From Prostheceraeus crozeri (taxonomy: Eukaryota; Platyhelminthes; Polycladida; Euryleptidae), in contig CAJQUW010006266.1 of assembly GCA_907163375.1 (NCBI GenBank), positions 124,001-188,000 of the forward strand: a stretch of 64,000 nucleotides of DNA. The letters run 5' to 3'. Position 1 is the stretch's first letter. Each line of letters begins with the position of its first letter. Positions 1-9,979 of this stretch are shown here, one piece after another. A program made the position numbers and the translations under genes. The notes below the pieces were generated by a model. The model did no database searches, had not been told where the DNA came from, and worked only from the letters and a program-made list of their open reading frames with translations.

Positions 1-640
1 GTGTCTAAACTCTTCATGCTGGTAATTCTCACTTCTAGGCTGCTACTAGTAATTATAGTTTCACTAGCTGTATTGTTCCATTCATGTCCATTATACATTC
101 CATTGTTCAGTCCATTGTACATTGTAATTTATTGATTTATATTTATATTACGTAAGACATTCACCTTTCAACCTAATTACTTCTTTGTAAGGCAATTCTT
201 TTGATACAGGAATGGGCAATTGGCTATCACAACACATTAGCGCTGAATCAAAGCTTAAGTGATCTTTAATCATTTCAATTCATCTGTAAAATCATTATTT
301 GTAATTCTGACTGCACAACTGTGTGGAGGCTATTTACCATTGCTATCTGCAGCAATATTTAGGGTTCTATTCATGTCAGCTTTGTTGATGAAAAACGGTC
401 GATAATAATTTGATAACGAATATCTGAATCCTTGATATCATAATTCATGGCAGTTGACAAACTGAGACAATGTCATACACAAACCGGATAACGACCGAAA
501 TGGCAGTCAAAGATTACAGGATAGCTCAGTGGGCGGTGCTTCGGTGCGGTGGTGTAGAGGGCAGGGTTGGTAATTACCAGTGGTAAAACCGGTGAATACC
601 GTCCTTGTAAAAACTATAGAACTTCTAGATGTGGTTCTAT
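1..640. other. AT-rich stretch with no recognised gene
   Basis: No convincing open frame or repeat is visible. A 12-base match to a tRNA A-box occurs near 525-545, but no B-box follows at the right distance, so no RNA gene is called. Confidence 0.5.
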
Positions 641-652
641 GACAACGAATGA

Positions 653-1003
653 AATTCAGGCTTCTCTGCCCTGAAGCGCGTCAAATCGTTCATGCGCAAT
701 CGTCTGCTCACAGCCATGCTCAATGCACTGCTGCAGATCTCAATAAACGGACCGAGCGTTCTGAGCGACGAACAGGCGAACGCGATCGCAGAGAAGTGGC
801 TCAGTGAGAAGAAGCGGCGCAAAGTCACTCCTCGCGGCATGAAAGATGTCCTAGCTTACGGCAAGAAGCTCGAGGAACAAAAGAAGAAGGCACGGAAAAC
901 CGAAATGGACGACAGCGAGGGTTTCGATTTCGAGGGCTTTGAAGACGAGGATCCATCACAGTCGCTGCACCCGGAGGCAGCGTTCCAGGATGTGAAAACT
1001 TAA
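653..1003 (+). CDS. hAT-type transposase C-terminal fragment (partial)
   Basis: An open frame of about 116 codons ends in TAA at 1001-1003. Its start reads GFSALKRVKSFMRNRL, followed by LNALLQISINGPS. This matches the pattern I know from the C-terminal dimerisation region of hAT transposases and their domesticated relatives (an invariant FS-x-x-KR-x-K-x-x-x-RN motif, then L-N-x-L and ISINGP). The tail is lysine-rich and then acidic. An in-frame TGA lies just upstream (650-652), so this is either a 5'-truncated copy or a last exon with an acceptor at the AG near 658-659. The block is more GC-rich than its flanks. No BED finger or catalytic core is visible nearby, and no terminal repeats were found. 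The hAT assignment is from memory of the family motif; whether it is a dead transposon or a host-adopted exon is open. Confidence 0.6.
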   Translation, partial: NSGFSALKRVKSFMRNRLLTAMLNALLQISINGPSVLSDEQANAIAEKWLSEKKRRKVTPRGMKDVLAYGKKLEEQKKKARKTEMDDSEGFDFEGFEDEDPSQSLHPEAAFQDVKT

Positions 1004-1009
1004 CATTTT

Positions 1010-2590
1010 GCCACCAATGTCATGTAGAAAGGATATCTAATTATAACATTTAGTATGAAATATTTTCGGGTCCCTACAAGGTCCCTAGAATTTTCCTTAA
1101 AAAACACTGGTATAACTACATGTTACTGATGATTCTCCTTCGCCAGAAGTGGATCATGCGGAAACCGTCCAAACTAGCATCTTCTGGATCACAAGGACGT
1201 AAAAATGGATGAGTGAGTGAGAACTTCATGTACCGTATACACGACAGGTACAAAGGATCTTGATAAAATGTGCGCAATTTTTATATTTAGGCATTTTTGT
1301 TGTATTTCTGCAGCCCAGGGATTTTCTCGCACATGAGCTACACGAAAACGTTTTGAAATTCGTCGCGACCATCGTGCCGTTAAAACTTTCCTCAACATGA
1401 AGAATCCTGATAATCTTCTTCACTTTCTCTTCCCTTCGACGCTACAACGTTTTGGTCATCTTGCTATACCACCTTCGCATACTCATCCGCGCTCAGCTTC
1501 TTTTGTACCTTACTGTACGTCATTTTTTTAACAGATTGTACACCACGTAATCTGCTCTTCAGTGCGTTCATGTCATAACTTGCCTTTCACTTTACTGCCT
1601 TGCCTCTCTTGATTTGTATTATCAATTATCATTATTTGAAAATAGACGCTTATTATTAATTCTTATTTACTGGATTAATTCATTATGAAAAACAGAAAAC
1701 GTGATGAAACAAATTCTGGCATGAGCATCACATTTGTTTACATCATCAATTGTTTATTGAAGATTTACGTAAGTCCGATACAATTTCTGTCAATGTGCAT
1801 GTTGTAAGCATTTCTTTACTCACGCATATCCTTTGTTTGTATTACGGAACAGAGAATTCCAATTTCCGAAAATTGACCCTGTGTGATGCAGTTCACTGTG
1901 CACAGATTATGCAACTATACACATGTAATTACACGAGCACAATCATACATTCCTGATATGAATGCTGCTTGTAACACTCGATTATTGAAAATAGTCATTA
2001 TTTTAAATCATTGTTTTGTCCATTCTTATGTAAGGCAATATTTGTTGACATTGTCTATATCTTTATATAATTTATCGATAATAACCTATCCCTTTTCATC
2101 AGAACTAATTCAAATTGACTAACTTAATTCTTACACAGCATTCCACTGACGACAACAGATAGGACTACCATAAAACGATCACTTTCATCAAGTGAGACAT
2201 GCCTTGCGCATCAGTCACATAAAACTCATGAAATCATGTGTATTTGCAGTCAATCCCTGAAAATCGTAGACAGGAGCAGGATAAGTTAGGAAACGATGCC
2301 TCAGTTGGATGATACAACAGTCCGCATAGAGATGCGTGCCCGTACCATGTGAATAAATCGGCTAGTAATGCATATTAATGACAATACATGCTTTCCACGC
2401 CCCTAATATTTCCATTAATTCCCATCTTCCCACACAATTCCCAAACCCTGGTAGAAGGCCCGTGGTTCGAGTCTGTCAGGCTGGAAAGGAGCCATCTCTC
2501 TCACTACAGATTTACTCGTGCGTTGTGGGAGTTTGCAATTGACTGAAACTGTCCAACCCTTTACTTGCTGATCTGACTCTACTTGCGTGG
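1010..2590. other. AT-rich stretch with no recognised gene
   Basis: Only short chance open frames are present. I see no repeat, inverted repeat or protein motif that I can support. Confidence 0.5.
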
Positions 2591-2629
2591 AGCAGAAGCT
2601 AGAGGATATCGCAAACAGCAAGGCTGTGC

Positions 2630-3245
2630 GCGGTGCACCGGTTCTCCAGCTTCCACCGGTTCTCTCGCCGGTGCACCGGTTGTCCAGCTTGTACCGGTTC
2701 TCTCGCCGGTGCACCGGTTGTCCAGCTTGTACCGGTTCTCCAGCTTCCACCGGTTCTCTCGCCGGTGCACCGGTTGTCCAGCTTGTACCGGTTCTCCAGC
2801 TTCCACCGGTTCTCTCGCCGGTGCACCGGTTGTCCAGCTTGTACCGGTTCTCTCGCCGGTGCACCGGTTGTCCAGCTTGTACCGGTTCTCTCGCCGGTGC
2901 ACCGGTTGTCCAGCTTGTACCGGTTCTCTCGCCGGTGCACCGGTTGTCCAGCTTGTACCGGTTCTCTCGCCGGTGCACCGGTTGTTCAGCTTGTACCGGT
3001 TCTCTCGCCGGTGCACCGGTTGTCCAGCTTGTACCGGTTCTCCAGCTTGTACCGGTTCTCTCGCCGGTGCACCTGTTGTCCAGCTTGTACCGGTTCTCCA
3101 GCTTCCACCGGTTCTCTCGCCGGTGCACCGGTTGTCCAGCTTGTACCGGTTCTGCTGCTTCCACCGGTTCTCGGGCCGGTGCACCAGTTCTCGGGTCTGT
3201 GTACCGGTTCTTCTGCATACGCCGGTTCTCGGACCGGTGCACCGA
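2630..3245. repeat. Minisatellite, 38-bp unit built from 18- and 20-bp half-units
   Basis: Three related half-units, each beginning ACCGGTT, alternate: one of 20 bp ending in CTCTCGCCGGTGC, one of 18 bp ending in GTCCAGCTTGT and one of 18 bp ending in CTCCAGCTTCC. The commonest combined period is 38 bp. Because 38 is not a multiple of three and the unit lacks stops, several frames on both strands stay open for 100-280 codons. These frames are a by-product of the repeat, not genes. Copies drift at the right end (about 3160-3245), as is usual for an array edge. Confidence 0.93.
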
Positions 3246-3259
3246 AATGTGCAAATTTC

Positions 3260-3940
3260 GATAAAAGTGATGCTTTATTGCAGTGTCAATTGTAACATAT
3301 TCATTTTATCTGCTATCTTAGTCACAGCTAATTGGAGAAAAATATTTCAAGCATGACCTTCAATTAATCCAAATGGGACAGCACTGTTCAATTCTTTTTA
3401 TCATCTCATTTCGAACTGTAAAATTCGATCTCATGAAAATGAAACTTTTGAAATTTACGTCTAAATAACCGATGCATTTCTTGATGTTGGAAAAAAAGTG
3501 ACGAAATCATTACAGGTCACGAAATCTCAATTCCCGTGACCTCAGAATTTCGGAATCTCACATTGACTACTGAACACCCTGTTGTTGCTCCTCTTGATAA
3601 GATGCAAGCTATTTTAGCATTCCAGCGGCAAGCGATCCGCCGAAAGATTATTTCAGCATCCGATGTTATCACATCACAGAGAGACTGCTTGAAAACAGAG
3701 TCATGTTGACTTGAGATGTTTACCTTGTTGCAGTAACTTGTAGATAGCGGTGACACTGCTTCGAATATAATGTTTACAACTTCCTGATGTGTTCAGGTGC
3801 TTGCTTTCTTTACTTTACAATATTGACCTTCGATATTAAAAGAATCAATTAAAAACCCGACACTTCGTCCGCACACTGACTTAATAGTTTATAGTCAATG
3901 CAATTTTTCACAGTTTTCGTTTAATATCTAGTATACAGAA
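3260..3940. other. Stretch with no recognised gene
   Basis: Short chance frames only. Nothing repeated or structured was noticed. Confidence 0.5.
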
Positions 3941-3946
3941 GTTACA

Positions 3947-4130
3947 GAAGAAGACCTGCAGAGAATCATAACATTATTAGACGAAGAAGGAAGGAAAGAT
4001 GGTATGAAAATGAACAAGAAGAAAACAGAAGTCTTGTGCAATGAAATAGCAAAGCGAACAACGCGACAAGGAATTCAAATTGATGGATAAATACTGGAAG
4101 AAGCAAATGAATACCAATACGTGCGGCGTG
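3947..4130 (+). pseudogene. LINE reverse transcriptase fragment
   Basis: The plus-strand frame reads EEDLQRIITLLDEEGRKDG, then MKMNKKKTEVLCNE, then GIQIDG, a TAA stop at 4088-4090, and ILEEANEYQYV. The G-x-K-x-N-x-x-K-T-E-V element followed by a short strand and an E-Y-x-Y motif is the palm/thumb boundary (motif D onward) of non-LTR reverse transcriptases. Only about 60 codons remain, 5' and 3' truncated. It abuts the 3' end of the LINE copy that runs the other way from about 4140, so one insertion probably cut the other. Confidence 0.6.
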
Positions 4131-4139
4131 CGAACAGCC

Positions 4140-5730
4140 CTAATAAATAGTGAATTTATTAAAATGCGAATTATACATAAACTAATGATGCAAAATTGCC
4201 TGTCTACTATAACTTATTTACAAAATGACCTTAATATCCTGAAAGAAACAACAAAATGCGAAATCAGTGAAACAAAACGGAAAGAAATTAATATGGGAGT
4301 CCAGAATTGCAAAGATCTTGGCCACTTACGTTGGCCCCCATGTGCAGCAGCAAAGCACGGGCGTTGGCACGCTGTAGACAAATACTCAGTCTTCCATGAA
4401 TACCTCTGTCTATTCCATCACGTGAGGACACAGTTCGAAGGGATAGGCGAGAGGCAATTCTTTGGAAGACTGACCGAGCATTCTTGCCCCAAGTGCCGTA
4501 AACGGAAATTGCTAACGGCTCACAGTGCCACCCCAGTTCAGAACACTTCGAGAAGTTCTCATTTTTCTTCCTGTCCTCAGCCAAATCAGGAGCAGACTCT
4601 GCGGTGACTCTCGCTGACAGCAATGAGTTAGAATTTAGCGGATGAGTCACCGTGAGATCAAGCGCCGCTGAACGACCAAGGTGCCATGAAGGCAAGAGAA
4701 TATCAGCCGGACGTTTCTGATCATGCCCAGGTTACCACCTTTCTCCAACTAAGGTGCCAAGTGAGGCAGTTGGCAGTACCTAAAGAGGCAGTCTCTCAAC
4801 TCGTTGTGACGGCGAACAACACTAGGACCAGAATGGCAAGTAAGTGCATGATGTCCCAAGGGGTTCAAAACCTGGTTTCTTCCTTTCGGGCAAGTAGGAC
4901 ATAATGCTGCTTCCGGAAAAACTGGAAGTCCAAGCCACCATTTCAATAATACTTGCATTTCATTGGCTTCAAAGCGGAACCCAAGACCATATGAAGGAAA
5001 CACTCTTAGCCAACAGGATGCATCGTTTGTTTATGTAGCAAGAAGGCGAACTTGGTGGGCTGGAGGTAGGCAGTGAGTGGTAGAGCTCGTTAAATTTTGA
5101 TTTGTCAACTGCTTGTGATGGCACATACTGCTTGGGTTTCTGATGGAAAACAGACGAAACATTTAGATGATTGTCTGATTGCACATTGCTGTTCAATTCA
5201 TTTACAGCTTCACACAAGTGTTGGGATGGCTCTTGAGATGCGGAGACGTAAGATGCAATGAATGAATGAAGCAGCTGAATGGTCGGACAGAGATCTCAGA
5301 CCCAAACCTCCAAAATTGAAGCTAAAGCGTGCCTGTGACCATGACGTGTCAGAAAGTTGGATTCCTGCGATTTCTTCCAGAGCTCGACGAATATCATTGT
5401 CAAATTCTTTCAAACAAGTTGATGCCAATGAAGGTGGAGTACCTCGAGCAATATTTGCGAGTTTACAGAATCCGGAGCATGACCAAAGCAACATTAATGC
5501 AGCTTGGGGATCTTCAAGTCTTGGCAATTTTTGAAGAAGGAGTTCTGCTTTTTCCCGACGAGAAGCAAGAAAAGTTGATGTAAAGCATTGATCACCGATT
5601 GGCACACCAAGAATGATAATATTAAGTTTATTACTCCTCGGAATAATAGGAGAAAACATAGTCAAATCACCTTTTGAGAACAGTTCACATTTCTTCAAAT
5701 TCACAGATAGACCAATTGGAGACGAATGTA
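4140..5730 (-). pseudogene. LINE remnant: RT thumb, CCHC knuckle and restriction-like endonuclease region
   Basis: Read on the minus strand, the 5' part (5730-5210) has GLSVNLKKCEL, the motif D area of a reverse transcriptase, then a thumb region ending GGLGLRSLSDHSAASF. Next (5000-4750) comes LLKWWLGLPVF and a knuckle of the form C-x2-C-x12-H-x4-C (CPTC to GHHALTC). The end (4695-4290) has DILLPSWHLG-x3-ALDLTV, which fits the PD-x-D pattern of a restriction-like endonuclease as in R2/NeSL-type elements, and ends RLSICLQRANARALL. Frame changes occur near 5210 and 5003 and between 4750 and 4695, so it is a decayed 3' half. A second copy of the 3' end, including the untranslated tail (about 4310-4150), lies at 45.1-46.5 kb in the opposite direction. 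The endonuclease type is an inference from motif spacing. Confidence 0.7.
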
Positions 5731-5915
5731 TGTCAATAAATAGTCATAAAAATATACGCTACTTTACTAAATGACATCTTTATTTTGTGTGAGAGTGAAA
5801 ATATATCTCTCTTATTTATTGTCATAGTGAAAAATCCACTTTTTTCTCTCCTTCAGAGTTTATTGACCAAGTTATGAGGTTATTTACAATAAAATAATTA
5901 AAAGGAATTATTAGA

Positions 5916-5964
5916 AATTAGGGTTAGAATTAGGGTTAGAAATTAGAGTTAGAAATTAGGGAGC
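5916..5964. repeat. Telomere-like TTAGGG short tandem repeat
   Basis: About four units of the form TTAGGGTTAGAA (13-14 bp, with small variations) lie between the left arm and the endonuclease remnant of the Penelope-like element. It may be an internal part of the element, or a trace of telomeric DNA captured at insertion. It is too short and degenerate to be a true telomere tract. Confidence 0.55.
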
Positions 5965-6188
5965 TCGTATATGAGCATAGAAGAGATTTGATCAACAAGA
6001 ACAAAAGAAATGCCCTTTACGAACACGGTATGAAAGTGCACCAGTTCAGTGACATCTCCATCTCTCACTTCGATATCGATATCTTGGACAAAAGTCATAG
6101 CGCAGTGGATTGCAGGCTGACCGAAGCTCGATTGATCAAATCTCTTGCACCAGCCATTAACCGCAAATACGAGCTCCCTAATTTTTAA
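5961..6188 (+). pseudogene. GIY-YIG endonuclease C-terminal remnant of the Penelope-like element
   Basis: The frame reads ELVYEHRRDLINKNKRNALYEH, then FDIDILDKSHSAVDCRLTEA and LAPAINRKYELPNF, ending in TAA at 6186-6188. In Penelope-like elements the endonuclease region after the GIY and YIG strands has an EH-R motif, a second H, an aromatic-D-I strand, an R-x-x-E-A helix and a final P-x-I-N. All of these can be seen in order. The GIY and YIG strands and the reverse transcriptase are absent, so only the C-terminal part of the protein remains. Confidence 0.65.
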
Positions 6189-6555
6189 CTACGCAGTAGG
6201 CCACCTGAACTCTGTTTCGTTGCTTCCATATTTAATGCGTGTCATCAAATGCTGTTTTGCAGAAGTCGGCCCATCGAAGTGTCAGTGGCACGAAGCGTTG
6301 GCATTTTAATTATTTTATTGTAAATAACCTCATAACTTGGTCAATAAACTCTGAAGGAGAGAAAAAAATGGATTTTTCACTATGACAATAAGCAACAGCC
6401 TCCTGTTCTTGACCATCAATTGGATTGTATCTCTCTTATGCAAACTGCCAGGTGGAAAAAACAACTTTTCACTCTCACGGGATGAGAAAGCTAACTTTTC
6501 TTCCCGCAGTGAACATTTCTATGTAAACTGTTATACAGGATAGATCATAGAAGTC

Positions 6556-6685
6556 TATAATGCATGATTTTGCAAGGCTTTCTATGTCCACAGGTTAATA
6601 AGTTCCACGAAGCACGTAAATATTTTCCTGCTTGGAAATTATTAACCTGGTGCAGACTTCTATGACAAAAAGTCATGCATTATAA
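6556..6685. repeat. Foldback element, about 130 bp
   Basis: Left arm (6556-6615, with TATAATGCATGATTTT and AGGTTAATAA) is an imperfect inverted copy of the right arm (6634-6685, with TTATTAACCT and AAGTCATGCATTATA). It lies immediately outside the 17-bp inverted repeat that starts at 6687, with which it shares the ATGCAT core. Confidence 0.6.
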
Positions 6686-7330
6686 CAGATAATGCATAGA
6701 TTTCTTCGGTCATTATTTGTCATAATAACCTCGAGCCTTCGGCTCTCGGTAATTATAGCAATAATAATTATTTACACAAAATTGGTAAAGCGTCATTTTA
6801 CATTATTGGGTAAAATATATTAAATAATAATAACTAAACAAATCTTTCAACGCACAAAATTATTATACTAAAATCGATTTCGCCGGTCCGGCCTGGTCAC
6901 TTAGTACATAAACAAATCTTACTGATATAATAGAGATCAAATGGTAAATCATTTGAAATCATAGAACTTTAACATCACAAAATCAATGAGATAGAAATAA
7001 TAGAAATGAAGTCCTAGCACAGTATAATTTTACGTACGTATTTAATATAATTTACAGTATATTACACGTCATTTTACAATACGAGGTAAACTTTCTATGA
7101 CGAGAGAGCGCGGCATGAGTATTGAAAAAAGCTTTGCCAATGAATGCATGTAATTTTATTCTATGCATAGATAAAAGAAATGATGGCCATTAGAATTTCT
7201 ATGGTCATGTAGAAATCTCTTGCTCACTGGATTTGTCAATCCAAACTTGTGATATTTGAAAATTGATTCAAGAATCATAATAAAGGCTGCTACTCAAACA
7301 AACAGGCAGAGAGCGCTAAAACAGGTTATC

Positions 7331-7667
7331 ATGAAGCGATCAGCCAGCGAAATTATTGAAAACTTAACTCCACGTGCAAGTGCTAAGCGCTACAATAATG
7401 CGTGGGATTCTTTCATCAGATTTTGCGAGAAAGAAGATAAACCAACAGAAAGTGACTTCATCGAATACTTCGACTACTTACAGTGTGAGAAAAAAAGATG
7501 CTCCAACCAGTTTGTGGACATTTTATTCAATGATTAACAACAAATTTCAAGGTTTATATGGAGAAAAGCTTCAGAAGTTTCCACGTTTAACATTATTACT
7601 GAAATCAAAGAAAAACATCAACATTCTTTACAAAAGAAGAAATGAATATATGAAAGAAAAGATTTAA
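7331..7667 (+). pseudogene. Tyrosine-recombinase-like core-binding domain, frameshifted
   Basis: The first frame (from 7331) reads MKRSASEIIENLTPRASAKR, then YNNAWDSFIRFCEKED and DFIEYFDYLQCEKK. After a run of A bases near 7487-7494 the sense continues in another frame: LWTFYSMINNKF, YGEKLQKFPRLTLLLKS. The order Y-x-x-A-W-x-x-F-x-x-F-C, D-F-x-x-Y-F-x-Y-L, L-W-x-x-Y-S-M-x-N, then P-R-L-T-L-x-L-K-S is what I recall for the N-terminal SAM-like DNA-binding domain of Crypton-type recombinases and their many invertebrate relatives. The catalytic half (R-H-x-R-H-Y) is absent. One frameshift in the A-run separates the parts. The Crypton link is by motif memory only. Confidence 0.45.
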
Positions 7668-7800
7668 AGTATTTTTCTATGACTAAAAAGGTGTTTAACA
7701 AGACTACACTATTTTTCTAAATGGGTACAACGAGATTAAATTAAGACTACTAAGATAATAACAAAAACACAACGACACAAATCGTTTAACTTGTTTTTTC

Positions 7801-7860
7801 TCCATGAACTGTAAAGTGGTCTCCAAGAACTGTAAAGTTGTCCATGATCTGTAAAGTGCT
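7801..7860 (+). repeat. Three short tandem copies of a 19-21-bp motif
   Basis: The motif CCATGAACTGTAAAGTG recurs three times with one or two changes each (7802, 7823 and 7842). A fourth partial match in inverted form (ACTTTACAG) follows at about 7861. Confidence 0.6.
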
Positions 7861-7959
7861 ACTTTACAGCAACACTCTATGAATAGTAAAATGGGGATGT
7901 CTATGTATACATAGAATAAAGACTTTAAAGATTAAATCTATGCATTATCTATTACATAA

Positions 7960-9400
7960 GCAAATTGTGATCAGCCAGAGACTACCAAGATATCCATATA
8001 GTCACTTGACTTACTCATTCATAGATTTCTAGATACAGCCATCAATTTAATAATGAACAACAGACATCTATAAATCACAAAATGAAAAGCTACTTTCTTT
8101 CGAGTGGAAATAAACGTTTCCTCCCTTAGCCATCTGTCCATCCTTCGCTGAGCTCTGACTGTGCAGCATAGCTGCGGGAAGAAAAGTTGATATTTCCTCT
8201 CAAGAAAATAGCTATTTTGGCAATCATTTATTATTCGTTATCAAAGCTGATGACAATAAGTAGAAACGGGCAAGTGATGTTAGTGATGCAAGTGAAGGAG
8301 GGTGTAACCACTTGCTTTTATATGCTGGACAGATGTAAATGTCGGAGACGCCCAACATGAAACAAATCGTTTGAGTCAAAAGAAAGGCGCATGTCATATG
8401 ACATTCTTCAAAAATGTTAAAAATCTCCTTTAAACGCCATCAGCTCAATAAATGCGGTGGAAATCAACCGTCTTATGTACAGGAAAATGATCTAATATAC
8501 TGAAAACATCCCACTAAGTGTCAAGCGTTAATTTCAAAAAGCATTTTCCAATAAGATGAATGAATTAAAAGTCGCCAATGTTCATTTATATCAGACACAC
8601 AATAACCAGACATGAAACCTATTCGAGAACTATCTACATGGCTCATAGTCTAAAAGCATAATGTAAAGCATACAGAGATCACCCTCCTATTTGCATCTTT
8701 CCCTAGATTAGAAAAATAGTATTTGTGGGAAGGTGTTTAACTGTGATTGTTAATGTGCCTAAAAGTACTTTTATTAAATAACTTCAGACAATGATATTTA
8801 TATTAAGACAAGTGTTGCGACCTCCCCAAGGTACGAACAGAAAAAGAGCCAAATCCTTGTGAGTGAATGTATTTATTAGATGCAAGGCAGGTGGTGGCCC
8901 TTAAGAGACCCGATTTGGCGTTCGCTGAGAATGTCAGTATACGTACAGTCGTCAACTTAGCACCGGAAGGCGAGCAGGACATAGAGGCAGGAATTGAGCT
9001 ACGCCGCAGACTTGATCACACGTCTTGTCCAAGAACCTGGCATTCACTGAGGTCGTGAGACGAGGTGTCTCGGCAGCGTCAGTGATTCACAACAAGAGAA
9101 CGTGCGTACAAGCGGGAGAGAGAGAGAGAGAAAGTTCGTCAGCAGGGAGTTTTGATGTATCTCCGAATTGTGTGGGATCGATCATCCACCTGCAGCATTT
9201 TATTGGTGCTCATTCACTTGCCGATTTTCTGGCACTGGGTATCGCTTCGCTCTCTTGTCAGTGAAAGGAAAGAGAATCTGTGCCGGTCAATGTCTCACAT
9301 AAGCGATTCTATTGGTCGTCGCTGACTTGAAGGTCATTTGACGCTAAGTATCACTTCTGCCTGTATCGAGTCGAGTCAGAGATGATGAGGGAAGCCAGAG
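7960..9400. other. Stretch with no recognised gene
   Basis: AT-rich sequence with a short GA microsatellite at about 9113-9132. The frames at 8867-9264 have no recognisable domain and are probably chance. Confidence 0.5.
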
Positions 9401-9439
9401 AAGTATGAATTTTCGTCACACCAGTAACCTGGCAATTGA

Positions 9440-9600
9440 TAAATTTATCAAATCCAACAGATATAACCACCACGAGACATGTTTCGGCCTGCTGGGCCTC
9501 ATCAGTCGTGGGTAGGTTTGAACCAGCGACGTCGGAGCAAGAGGACGTGCAAGCATAACCTTTAACCACAAGGCCTCCAAGGATACGGTATTAAGTGATT
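9440..9600 (-). mobile_element. tRNA-promoter short element carrying a hammerhead ribozyme, minus copy
   Basis: Read on the minus strand, this starts with a Pol III A-box-like segment (GGCCTTGTGGTT), continues to a good B-box (GGTTCAAACC) and then directly into a hammerhead ribozyme fold (9511-9470), followed by GTGGTTATATCTGTTGGA. The same order occurs on the plus strand at 9672-9815 with about 90% identity over some 130 bases. The two copies face each other. The tRNA-like head makes it SINE-like. No poly-A tail or LINE-related tail is visible. Confidence 0.7.
9470..9511 (-). ncRNA. Hammerhead ribozyme, minimal type I
   Basis: On the minus strand: stem I CCACGA/UCGUGG (6 bp), core CUGAUGA, stem II GGCC closing a 5-base loop with GGCC, core GAAA, then a two-pair stem III (A-U, C-G) around a two-base loop and the cleavage triplet GUC. 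All invariant core bases (C3 to A9, G12 A13 A14, the A15.1-U16.1 pair, C17) are present in 42 nt. Very short stem III is known from hammerheads of retroelements, which may act as dimers. The sequence predicts self-cleavage after GUC, giving elements with fixed RNA ends. Confidence 0.82.
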
Positions 9601-9671
9601 GTAGAATGCAGTCCACCCTCCACGTGCCTGCGTTAAAGCAGTGCCTTCCTGGCTAATTCACGCTCTCAACA

Positions 9672-9815
9672 GATGGTCCGGTGGCCTTGTGGTTAGAGGG
9701 TATGCTTGCACGTCCTCTAGCTCCAACGTCGCTGGTTCAAGCCTACCCACGACTGATGAGGCCCAACAGGCCGAAACATTTCTCGTGGTGGTTATATCTG
9801 TTGAGATTTGATAGA
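9672..9815 (+). mobile_element. tRNA-promoter short element carrying a hammerhead ribozyme, plus copy
   Basis: Plus-strand partner of the copy at 9440-9600: A-box-like GGCCTTGTGGTTAGAGGG, B-box GGTTCAAGCC at about 9734, then the hammerhead at 9747-9788 and the shared tail GTGGTTATATCTGTTGAG. Similarity between the copies stops soon after the tail and just before the A-box, which sets the element at about 140 bp. Confidence 0.7.
9747..9788 (+). ncRNA. Hammerhead ribozyme, second copy with altered cleavage triplet
   Basis: Same fold as the minus copy: CCACGA/UCGUGG stem I, CUGAUGA, GGCC/GGCC stem II, GAAA. The triplet is UUC instead of GUC, which still fits the NUH rule but loses the second pair of stem III, so activity is likely to be weaker. 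Confidence 0.72.
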
Positions 9816-9979
9816 TACTTACGTCATTAATACCGTAAAATATTTCATCAATAAATAGTTGCTAAATAATTAATCTGTGCAAGTCTATGGAATTGACATC
9901 TTCTATCATGCAAGAGGCACATTACGCTACATTGACAAATAACTCCTAGCAGCCTATCTTCCGATTACACCCTGTTGAA

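Larger units (their letters stand above)
5816..6427 (+). mobile_element. Penelope-like element remnant with inverted flanks and 12-bp target duplication
   Basis: The element is bounded by a perfect 12-bp direct repeat, TATCTCTCTTAT, at 5804-5815 and 6428-6439. Inside, two arms of about 75 bp (5823-5895 and 6308-6386) are inverted copies of each other. Between them is a GIY-YIG endonuclease remnant. One side carries an extra tail (6387-6427, with CCTCCTGTTCTTGACCATC) that the other lacks. A related tail follows the foldback at 21.8-22.0 kb. Inverted LTR-like flanks, an asymmetric tail and a variable-length target duplication are the known plan of Penelope-like elements. It is broken and heavily truncated. 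Confidence 0.75.
6687..7950. mobile_element. Interval bounded by a perfect 17-bp inverted repeat, possible DNA transposon
   Basis: The 17 bases AGATAATGCATAGATTT at 6687-6703 occur as their exact reverse complement at 7934-7950. The 1.26-kb interval holds the only recombinase-like reading frame in this part of the window (7331-7667) and a small triple repeat (7801-7860). No clear target duplication was found, and the similarity does not extend inward. It could be a transposon with short terminal repeats, or two members of the local foldback family in opposite orientation. Confidence 0.4.

Noticed and set aside
515-600. tRNA-like A-box (TAGCTCAGTGGG)
   Set aside because: No B-box match follows and no cloverleaf can be drawn.
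1110-1150. CTGATGATTCTCCTTCG, partial hammerhead core
   Set aside because: No GAAA at the right distance and no closing stems.
2415-3356. Long open frames on both strands rich in GAPAREPVQAGQPVH-like or VHRLSSLYRFSRRCTG-like repeats
   Set aside because: They follow from the 38-bp minisatellite unit lacking stops in all frames. No start context, domain or unique sequence supports a gene.
8246-8285. CTGATGA followed by GAAAC, hammerhead-like
   Set aside because: The bases between cannot form stem II and the flanks cannot form stem I.
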